Below, piece by piece: positions 42,101 through 54,100 of a stretch of 64,000 nt of DNA (within the stretch, counting starts at the first letter, position 1; each line of letters opens with the position of its first letter). The notes beneath the pieces were generated by a model, which did not search any database, was not told the DNA's origin, and was given only the letters and a program-made list of their open reading frames with translations. The stretch is from Strongylocentrotus droebachiensis. Taxonomy: Eukaryota; Echinodermata; Echinoidea; Camarodonta; Strongylocentrotidae. Made by a program: the position numbers and the translations under genes. The DNA lies in assembly GCA_035222895.1 (NCBI GenBank), contig JAVYIG010000316.1, positions 310,001 to 374,000 on the forward strand, read 5' to 3'.

Positions 42101-45100
42101 AAGAGCGCTTAAGGGAAACATGAAAGTGGTCTTTATAGGCAGGTGGTCTATTATGTAGAGGTTCCTTTAGTACAGGTTTCAATGGGAAAGGTATTCAAGG
42201 GAAACAAAAAATGTGGTCTTTACAGACAGGTGGTTTTCCTATACAGGTGGTGGCTAAGGCAGGTTTGACTGTACAACTTTCATAATGCAGCAACATTTCA
42301 TATAAACTTCAAAGCTGCATAGAAAAGCCTTCCAAAGTAGTCTTTATAGACAGTTGGTCGTCACATATATAGGTTCTCTATTAACATTGGTTTCAATGGC
42401 AAAGATGGCTTCAAAAGAAACAATTTTTTTGTTTAGACACCGGTCTTTCTATACTAAAAGCAGGTTGACTGTTCTCTCTATGTTATCATAATGTATGAAT
42501 GTTACACATATATCAGGACCACCAGATTGCTTTGGTAATCTCTGTTGGTCTTTAAATTTTCCTCATATAACGTTCATTGATTTACAACCAAGAGCAAACA
42601 GAAAAAAATTCAAGTAACTGAGTTCTTTAAAGAAGATTTCTTAAAGCAATTAAAGGCTCATTGCTACTTGATGATACAGTACCAGATTAATAAATTCATC
42701 TGACTATCCCTCATCACAGGTGAAATAACCCACCTCACACCAATAATGTGACATAAACTTAGCAAAAGCTTGGCAAAAGCCTTCCTCTTCTCATGAAAAA
42801 CAGTCCCTCATCAGGCTTGTATTGTCACACTATTTGGCAGGTCCAGTGTGGTGTCCAGTACCCCTTTAAAAATGTCCACATAACGGTACTTTTACTTGCA
42901 AGCGCGCCATTGAGCAGCCTAAAGAAATTAATTGCTCATTTATCCATCTCAAGTTACTTGTACTAACCATTGTGCTCTGTGCTTGTAGGCGTCTATAATT
43001 AGTTGAGCATTGAGTGACTGGTCCGCTTGGTCACATGACCAGCTACTCTGCGGTTCCTCTGTGAGGTACGCACCGAGTCCCTGGATGGTTTCTCCTGCTT
43101 GCGCTTTACTTAACGTCTTTATCAGGTACCTGCACAAAGAGTTGGAAATAATTCAATGAATGCTTATTGCACCCCTTCAAAGCTGTGAGCAGCAAACCCC
43201 ACCCAAAGAACTTGAGTACTAAATAATTTGTTTACTATACAGATCAACTTTTTTTCTTCTCAAGAAGCAGTAAAAATTACCTCTATTTTGAATTTCATAT
43301 CCATGGAGGATATTTCATGTCAAATTAACTACCGGTAATTAAAAAAAAAAAAAAAAAATTATATTTGCACCCTTTAAGGTGCGATGTCCCATTTGCAGGC
43401 CCCAAAAAAGGAAAAGGTTAAATTCCAACGGCATTTGAAAGACAATACTAATTTAGAACTTCCCTCAAAACGAAAGGGCTTAAAAATGGCGGGAAAAATA
43501 GTGGGAAAATAACGACCATTAGTTGTCAAATCGACTTAAGTGATTGCAATCACTTAAGTAATAAGCCTGATTTTCAGACCCTTTTACCGAATGGTAGTAC
43601 GTTTTGTGCTGCACAAAGATTCAATCGGATCAATTTTAGCCATTACAAGTAATGGGTTATTGATGTAGACAAATGCTAATGTACCTGTTACAGTTCATTT
43701 TATGTATCACCAAAGAAAAGAAGATGTCCGTCAATCACTCAATAGTGTCTGACAGTGAAGTCTAGAAGGTAAATGGGTGTCCTTGCATAATTTGAATACT
43801 AGGACACCGCTATTGTTTCCCAGATAGGACATACATGACATATTCATAATTCCTGCAAAGTTCTACAGAATTTGATGTTGGCTGCAAAAGGGACATGGTA
43901 TCTTTAAAAGTTAATTATGGAAACTGTACAAAAGCTATTGGAATAAACACACTAGCAAGTCAAAAGAGTACGGTAGTTTAAGTCTTGCATTTATTGTTTT
44001 TATTTCTATCAAAGTACTTTGGATGAACACACTTACTAAATTCATTTCCAAGAATACTTAAGTATCACTAAAGAATGAGTATTTAGCGGAGATGTATTCA
44101 AAGCTGGTTTTGTACAGGTAAGTCAGTCCAAAGCCTAGGCCAAGGCCAGTAAAACATGGCCTAAATGCTGTACTCGACTAAAATACTGGCATTTCAAGAA
44201 CACTGTCTACGTTAACTTACCCTGCAACCTGCAGAAGTAGAACAGTGTTCTCGCCCTCATAGGTACAAGCAGCGGAGAATTTGTTGTACATGTCCGGGAG
44301 CCCACTCTGTAACATTACACCATGGCCCCCACAGGCAAACCGACAGGTCTCAATATGAAGCGTGGCTTCTCGCGTTGTAAGTGCCTTCAGACCAGAAGCC
44401 AGCGCATGAAGCTGGAGAAGAGGCAAGAAATATCAAAAATCCTTATTAATAACATTAATAAAATAATGAAAAAAATGCAAATTCAATGTCATTAAAATCT
44501 TGCAAATATCCTCATAATAATCTGCCACGCCACATATGTGTGTTTTCCAATATACCCAGTCCTGTGTACAATGCATGTGATTTTCGTGGGTGATTTTTTT
44601 TTTTCTTCTTCCATTTCAAATCTTGATCAATCCAAAACCTCACAGTAGAACCACTACTTTTGCACCAATAATCAACTTTCCTTTCAACTGCTACGAGATA
44701 GGTTCATATCAAATGAAATCACATGACAAGTAATCAACATTACCTTTTAAGACATTAAAACCCCTCAAAATAAGGCTCATGTTCAGAGCAATTTGCATCC
44801 TGTCCAAAAAAAAACTTTTAATTAAGTGGAGAAAAAAGAGAAAAAAAACTACCTCTGGGAGTAAAGTGAAGTTGAGCTTCTGAAGATTTGCCTCGTTTTC
44901 CAGATATAGCGTCTTGAGACGCAAGCTGACAAACTTGAAGGCATAAGTAGCAGCAATGCCAGGGAAGAGTTTGTGTTGTTGGGTCTGGTAATCTAGTATA
45001 GGAACCTCAGGACCACTAGGAAATAAACAGATGTGAAAAATGAGGTCAAGTTCAGGAAAAAATGACAAAAAATGAATAAAATATTATTTTTTGTGAACTT

Positions 45101-48100
45101 TCTTAATATTCTTTGAATGTCGATTTAGAAGAATATCATAGTAGACTAAACTTATCCCCTTGCAAAGGATTACTCTTCAAATACCTTCATATTCTACAGA
45201 ATGGATTAGGGTGCAATTAGCTATACATGAGATGAATTAGATTTAAATGATTATACTGCTATCATCCTATATATATTTGTTTCAAAATTTTTATTGGTAT
45301 TATATACATGTTATCACTAAAATACACCTGCATATGAATTCCTTCACTCACTTCTTGTCTATAGAACCTTGTCTGCGGATGACGCTGTATCGTGTTGCAA
45401 CGGTGACGGCTTTGCCAATCTCATAGGATGCGGCTTCTACAATCTTAGTCCTGACAAGTATCATACTTCCATAGGTGAGCTTAGGGTTACCACGCCGATT
45501 GTACACACCATCATGAGTAACCTACGGGAAGATAGAAATAATAATAATGATGATACTACTAACTACTACTACTACTATGGATGATGATAAGGAGAAGAAG
45601 GAGAAGGAGAAGGAGGAGGAGGAGGAGGAGGAGGACATGATCATGAGCATGAGCATGACAATGACAATGATGATTATGATGATGATGGTAATAACAGCAA
45701 TAATAATGAAATTGATATTGACAATGCTGATCGTTAATTTCATCGGTAAACAAATTAAAACAAAGATTGGATTGCCACAAAGAACTATTATCAAATGTAT
45801 AGTATATCTACACTCTAAACAACTTGGCAGGGAGGTTTCGGATCCAAAGCAAATCAACAGTTAAACTTGTCAATGATTGTTGGCTAAAACATTAAAAAAA
45901 CGTCTACATGTGAACAAGGGGTTACAGTCAGACCGCAGCGCGCGCTTTAATGAGGCTGAAAGCTGATTTTTACTCAGCGATATCTGGCGATCACATAACA
46001 TTTACGTCTGCTGAATTTCCATGCGATTTTCAGTGAGATTTGTAGGGGTGTACATGTAGCTGCGTTTTTGGTCGTTAACTTCATTCAACATGGCAGCATG
46101 CAACGGAAAGTCACTCTCGAGATTTTCAGCATCAGTTTGATATGTAATTTGCCATATTTCGCAATTTGTAAACAATAATTTTTCACAACTTTTATTGACG
46201 TTATTTTTGTAACATTTCAACTGCTGTTTTGACCCGGGAATTTCACTTTTGGTTCCTGACTTTGGTACAAAATCAATTTGTCCACTTTGAGATTCGTTCG
46301 AAAGATGAAAAGTCACTGATCAAAAATATGTCAAAACCTAATTGATGCAAAATCATGTTCTTTTTATAATCATAGTAATTAAGACCCTAAAAACCCGGAA
46401 ATTACCAATTTGTTCTTTTTATGGTAGCGCGAAATTGTGTGATTTCCTACCCGTGCACGCTCGCCGTCTGAGCAATGACAATGCATAACTGATTATTAAA
46501 CTCCAGGGAGCTCCGCCGCGCCATCGATTGGCCAAAAAAAATTAGAAAAATGATTAAAAAAGAATTATAGTAGAAAAGAATCGTGTACATGGCAGGTGAA
46601 GTATTTGATCTCGGGTCCTTAGATTGTTGTCAAGACGGCTTGCGCGCACGTGCATTACAGGCGCACGCCACAACGCATGGTTACCAAAATGTGGTATTCA
46701 GAATGTTAATAAACCAAAGCGAAACATATGTGACGTAGTTGACGTAGTTGACCAATCAGAACTCTCTATTATCACATCGGCAAAATTTACTACTTCTTTT
46801 AATTATACATGAACATTCGCGTGATTTTTCTTGGTTCCTGACTTTGGTACAGCGTAAAATATAATAATTTTGATATCATTGTAAAGAAAAATATTTATGC
46901 TTTATGCTGATTATAACATCTTCTTGACGCAAGAATGATTTCTATGTGAAAATCAGCCCTACTCTTTAGATAGATTTATCGTCGAAAAACCCCATTTTCA
47001 AGGCGAAATATCTGTTTCCAAAATATATCTAACATGATTGTCATATAAGTATATAGAGAGTGCAACTTCTTATCTTTAAAATAAGACTCATTTCATGAGA
47101 AATGAACAATTATAAAGGCAAAAACTGCCGATCGGGAAGACCGTCTGCACTACTCATTACGTATGCAAGACACGTAAATTCTTGCATACGTGCTGAGTAA
47201 AATAGAGGGTTTTCGCACCGGCTGCGGTCTGACTGGTTAAGGCTCGTTTAGATATGAAGTGGTAAATCACGGTGTGTTCTTTATTACAGGTGTAAATGAA
47301 TGGCAACTGCGTGCAATAAAGGCCCAATGCGTATTCACTTTAAATAGCTCTGTGTTATAAGACAGAAAAATGTGAAGTGTATAATGTGATTATAGATTTT
47401 AAATACCCACAGTTTACCAAGTCACATCTGAACAAGATTTAGGAAAAGAGAAATGGATCACTGACCTCAGCGTATTTCATCAACATGTTGAGACGAGGAA
47501 TACGAACATGATCCACAATCAGGAAACCATTACCCACGGCATCAAATGATGACTTTCTCCCGATGTCTCCAAGTGTGACACCTGTATACAAAGAAACATT
47601 GATATTACTCCTTAGAACCTAACAGATTCACTTCTACCGTACAGTGATTACAGTGTTTTCAGTGTGCTTTCTTGACCAAAAAAGACCATTCTCAGTCATG
47701 CTTGTGATCTTAATCAATAAAATTGTTGTTTTAACCTTATTGCAGGTAGTGATCTCAGAGCAGAAGTCTCCAAACTTGGACTCTAAATTATAGATTTGCA
47801 CTTCACAACCAGAGAGAATTTGTTTGTGTTGCCCTTCCCAACCAGATTTTTTGTTTACAGTGATAGTACATCATTTTCTTCAAGAGTAATTTGTATTTTC
47901 AGTTTCCATATCTATTCCTTTTGCTATTTTCTTTCATTATCTAAATGTGATGCGGAGTTCCGGGCCCCCATTCAATCCAAAACTTATTATGTCAATAACA
48001 TAATTGGAATTGAATTTATAGCATTTAGCTTAGGTAAGTAAAGTGGCCCACGTACATGTAGGTATATCAAAAGCCCCATCTTAATAGAACTTTTTCGATC

Positions 48101-51100
48101 TCACCCGAGCGACATGTGGATGAGAAACAGTTGGGGGTCTGATCGTAAAACACGGGGTGAGCTTTTGCCAAGCTCGAGGTACGAATGTACCTCAAATGTA
48201 CGAATGTACGAGGTAGAATGTTATCTGGACAACGTCAGGATGACACCGCGACTATATTTTCTGGTTAAGACGGTTTAAGTATTCTACTTTAGTAAGCCAA
48301 CCTTAAGCCAAAATACCTACTTATGGCCATTGTGACATCCCATAATCAATCCAAAGTTAGGCGTATCTGACATAAGTATTAAATTGAATGGTGGACCAGG
48401 GGGGTGTTTCTCAAAGATCATAAGATGAACTTATCTCTAAGTTGGACTTTAAAATTATGGAAAGCGGTTAGTATCTTTGAAAATATTTTGTAAAAGTTAC
48501 TTTTAAAGGCATAAAATGTTATTCAATTCATTTATATTTTCTATCATCAAGGCGATTTCATGTTCTTGATGTGGAATTTAAATTTTGAATATATTTCATT
48601 TTAAGGCTACAAATGGCTCTCCATAATTTTTAAGAAAAACTTTAAGAAAAACCCCAGTTGACCAGTTGCCTTTTCACTATCCACAAACACTTCTTACCTG
48701 GGAGCGGTTGATGAGTCTCAAGACTTCTAACTTGAACAATAAAGCAATGAGGACCATGTTTCTTTCCTCCAACAATCAGCTGGGCAATTAGAATAACATG
48801 TGTACATGACTTGGCCACTGCAGAGAGAAAAAAGAAATGAAACCCAAGTAAAATCACACGCAATGGTTCTGTACTATCACATAATATATCCAGTATGATT
48901 ACCTACTGTAAAACTAGAAACTATCTGGGCATGAAATATTTGCAAATTTGGCAAGTGATTCAATTTCATAGTAGTTTCACTTAATCACAATACGCGAAGT
49001 CTCTTGCCGTGTAAAATGGCCATCTTGAAAAATTTGTGAAACTTTTGTGTTGCAAATATTTACTGGTTTTACGGTCATTTAAAATGAGATTTTATCACAA
49101 TTTACCAAAATTCATATTACTTTATATACCGTATTTGCCGGTGTATTTTTTGGTTGTTGTTGTTGTTTTGTTGCCGAAAACCCACGCGGGGAAGGACCTT
49201 CATTTAACATCGAGGTGCAGTTAAAGGCGCTGATTTGTGCTTGTAAACTTGTCACAAATAATAGTAACAATGTCGTTTTTAGAAGAATGTGTAAGATCAT
49301 AAATGTGAATTAAAAACAATAGAGTACTAGGTCCTAGGATAGAACCTTGTGGCACACCATTTGTTATATAAAAAAAATTGAGGAATTATTATTATAAACT
49401 ACATATTGAGATCTATTAGAAAGATTACTTTCAAACCAAGATGACAGACAAATTTTAGTGTTGTTGTAGTTTCCGAGTGGAGAGTCAACACACTGATTAC
49501 TGAGCTGGGAGACATCGCCAGGCATAGCGCTATAAATCGAAACTAAAAAAAAAAAAAATACTGCTGCCTTTACGCCGGCAAATACGGTATGCTCTAACAT
49601 GAGTGAAATACATTTCTGTATATCATAATACAGTACTCAGGCAATACACATAGACCTGTGTTGCAAGCCAAATCTTTAAATTGTTTTGAGCCCGGTCTAT
49701 AATATAGATCTACCAGGGTAAATAGAAAATACAAATTATTCCATAAAAGGCTACAATATCTAAATGGATGTTTCCTCAAGTATATAAACACTCACATCCT
49801 CCTGGCCACCATTTCATTGCCGTCAATGTTGGAGCATTGAGAACAAACTCTTGGCTCTTCTCGTCATATGTGGCTGTGGTTTCCAAACCATTCAAGTTGG
49901 TACCTGCAGGTTAAGGGGAATCAACCAAAATCACATTATACATTTGGAAGATAAGTGTCTGTAAACTTTGAATTTGCAGTCATGTCATTTCTTGATTGCT
50001 TTATGCACCGTGGGTTCCATAATCTAGAATCAGTATCATTCTTAGCGTTTCTGTATCTGCAGAGTCTCCTAGAGAGACTTTATGTGTTGTGTGAAACAAA
50101 TTTCAACTTATTTGAGTTTGCTGTTGTCCTGAGAATATCTCTAAAAACCTAATTTTTGAAAAGCTGTGGGTTTTTTTCTTCAGCGTTTTAAAATATGTTT
50201 GATGTTCAGAATGTACAGAACTGTGTTTGAAACTAACCATGTTTGAAAACTGTAATCGTGGGCTGAAAAATACTTTTGATTGAATGCATATCTATTTAAG
50301 TTAGTGGCAGATTAAGGAGGAGGGGAACATGGGACCCCCCCCCCCCCCCCTCTCTGATCCTTCCCGGCAAAACTCAATCTTAAAGGAAACCTAAACCCAA
50401 AGAAAAAGTGTAGGTATTCTGAAAAATGAGAAGTATTCCTGCCCTTTGATGTACAATACTCCTTACGAAAATGTACAGATATATATAAATGAAGATATTC
50501 TTCGCATGATGTGATGCCTTTCAGCATAACATAGGCGCAGCCGTTTTCTTGAAAATGTGACGTACCTGTTGAAGTTGTACATGTATCATGCACCAAGCTT
50601 TAGTTGGAAAGAATTTTCAAATCAATAACGAAACCTTTACTTTTCAATGAACAAAAATATTAACTGAGATAATAGAAATTATATTAGGTGAAAAATAAAT
50701 AACAGGGGAACAATTGTAACAAAATAAATTTATAAATACTACACTATAGCAGTTGACAAATCCATTTCATTTATGAGAGACCTTCACCCCAGAAGAGTAC
50801 TAACTTATGTATGTAATTTGCGTTCTGGCAATTATAGTACAAAGGATAATAGCAAGTGAATGAAATGCTTCATCACCACACACGTCTGGGAAAGAAGCAT
50901 CCATAAATTTGAATACATTTACTTGATAAACAACTTCGCATAGTACGTCACATTATCAAGAAAATGGCGATGCCCACGTCAAGCTGAGAAACTGTACTTT
51001 ATTTTTGCTTTATACCTCTCTCATACACTTTGGTGGGGAATCTTGTAGATTTATGGGCAATAAGATAATAAATCTCTCAGAATAAGTAAAGTTATTACTT

Positions 51101-54100
51101 GGGGTTCGGTTTCCTTTAAGCACATTAAGCACATTTAAAAAGATACCCCATCTGATTGTCCCCTACCTGCAGCATTTTAGACCCTACAACTACAAAAAGA
51201 TCCCAAAATGACGATACAAATATATATTTTTGTGCCTGTCAGACATTCCTTTTGACTATCTCGGAGCTCCTCTGTAAATGAATCCTGGATCTGCTGTGTG
51301 CTTACCATGGCCCAGCTCTGTCTGTGCATAGGTTCCTATTATCTTGTACTGTCTAGCGATAGGCAGCCATTTTGCTTTCTGCTCTTCGGTCCCTAGTCTT
51401 TCAATGGTTGGGATGAACATCAGCTGGTGGATGAACAGTCCCACATCTTGATTCATACACCTAGGTACATGACAGAATAGAAACACATCGAAACAGTATC
51501 AATCACCTGAAAAAGTAATATGTGTATAGCTAGACTATATAAAATCAACGTAAACTAGATGGAACTTCGACTGCGTGCAGTCGAAAATGATGCCTCCGCC
51601 GTAGAGCAATTTTACAAACCAAAACGGAAGCAACTGTTAAAATTCAAGTTTTGATTGTTATATATCTGTCGTCTTTAATAATGCATTCACAAGCTATTTA
51701 AAGGCATCCTTAATGAGCCCCATGACCTTTGACCTGATGACTCTAAAATCTAATCAGTTCATTAGACCTGCAAGATACACATACATGTCTTGAGTTTGAT
51801 AGTAATCTGCGTTTTGGTTCTCATGATAATGTGATCACAAGCTATTTGTGCATACACATTGAGCCCTGTGACCTTTGACCTCGTGATCCCAAAATCTAAT
51901 CAGTTCATTGGCTTTGCAAGATACATACATGAGCCAAGTTTGGCAGGAATCCATCAATCGGTTCTAGAGATAACGCGATCACAAGCTATTTTGCATACAT
52001 AATGAGCCCTGTGACCTTTGACTTTCGACCTTGCGACTCCAAAATCTATTCAGCCTATTGGCTATGCAAGATACATACATGACCTGAGTTTGGCGGTAAT
52101 CCATCATTAGGTTCTTGAGATAACGCGATCACAAGCTATTTTGCATACATAATGAGCACTGTGACCTTTGAACTTTGACCTCGTGACCCCCAAATCTAAT
52201 CAGTTCATCGGCTTTGCAAGATACATGCATGATTTAAGTTTGGCGGTAATCAATCTGTTCTAGAGATAACGCGATCACGAGAACGGGACGTACGGACGGA
52301 CGTACGTATGGACGGACGGACAACCAGAAAACATAATGCCTCCGGCTACTTTGTAGCGGAGGCATAAAAATCGTTACTAAGCATCCTAAAGGTGAACAGT
52401 TAGGGAGTATAAAGAACATAATGGATAAGGCCAAATAACAAAAAATAATGTGTTTCTCGTCCTGACTTTAAAAAAAAGGAAGAAGGCAGGTCATTACTAT
52501 TTACTATTTTGCTTTTTTTTTCCAAGATGGCTGCCAGGCTAATTATAGCTGGCCAAGCCTATTTATTCAAAGATATTGTGCTATGTTCCCAGGTTTCAGC
52601 GCCCTATCTTACAGCGAAAGACTTAAACGGCTCAATCCCTATTCTTTACATTACCGGAGGGTAAGAGGAGACATGATCCAAGTTTTCAAGATATTTCATG
52701 GTATAGATAGACTCGATCCAGATTGTTTTTTTGTGAAATCACAGTATCAGAGAACAAGAGGCTATTCAATGAAGTTATTCACTACTCGCTGTCGATTGAA
52801 TGTCAGGAGTAACTTTTTTAGCAATCGGGTCATCCAGTCTTGGAACAGTTTACCAGAGTCTCTAGTAACTGCTACCAGCATCAACTCATTTAAACACAGC
52901 TTGGATTCTTTTTGGTCAAACAAACACTTTGTTATAGCATAGTCTGACATCCACGCATGCACTGATATAGAACTTTACTAATGTACCAAGTGATCTGACC
53001 GGGAAACCTACAGGATATCCTACACTCCCGTATAGATGATGATGATGATGATGATGATGATGTGAGTATACTGATGCAATGCATGATAAAACAAATGATA
53101 TGTATCACTTTAGAAGCAATTTAAACAAAATGAGGGGGGGGGTTGGCTTTTTTAATAAATAGTACATAGTTTTAAAAAAGGAGGCGACAGCCAAAAAAGA
53201 GGCTGGTGGGGAGGAGAAACACTTCATTTTTTGTTATTTGTCCTTACATAAAACCAAAAGAATGGAACCCAAGTCCGACTATGGTTCTATGCAAATGCAC
53301 ACACTCGTGTTGACTTGTCTCAATCACCTGAAGGAAAAAAAAAATTGTGTATAGCCAGAATGCATAAAACCAACCTCAAAAAATTATTAACTAACATTCT
53401 GTAAGTAACCGGTTAAGGAGTATGAAGAAAATAAAGGATAACATTTTTTAAAACCTGTACAGGTATAGGCTACATCCGTGCGCCATCTCGTCTACTCGAC
53501 AAGATGTTTTACTATTCACTGAGAATGTATTTAAATTGCAATATCTCTTTGTAGGATTAATATTTGAAGCTCATATTTTGAATACAGTATAGCGACATGG
53601 AACCCCTTACATTTTAAGAGCAAAATATGTTTGGCTGATTGGTAAATTTTAAATCAGTAAATCCCACCTTCCCACGACAGCACTATCATCTGGTTGATAC
53701 AGGTTGTACTTCTCTTGGACGGCCACCCATCGTACAGATCTTTTGATGGAAAGATCATAGGCTTCAGCAGGGCTCAGCGTACATCGACCAGTTTGGTCAA
53801 AATGTGGATCGCTTGCAATGATAGACTCTGCAAATTCAAAATAATTATGTGTCATTTTACAAGTATTTCAACATCAGAAATATTTTTTTAAAAACCTGTG
53901 AAAATAAAGTCAACTTTAAAAGATATTTTGGGAACTACAGAATACCCCACCACACAAGTATCCCTATAACCATAACCTAACCGTCCATACGCCTAACCCT
54001 AGTAATAGTAACCTTGACACTAATCCTAATTCACTGTATGATTTGTGGCATGATACTCTGCAGAGCCCAAGCATAAAACTTACCGCTGATGGTAACTTAC

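Noticed and set aside
45522..45864. ~105-110 codon frames rich in Glu/Lys/Met or Ser/Ile
   Set aside because: They are translations of a compound microsatellite inside acox1 intron 6.
52234..52434. Open frame with [15 protein letters not shown] repeats
   Set aside because: It is the GGACGGAC-rich end of a MITE read on the minus strand, not a gene.
53930..54030. CTAACC/CCTAAC motifs resembling telomeric repeat
   Set aside because: Only scattered AACCTAACC and CTAACCCTA fragments; no tandem array.
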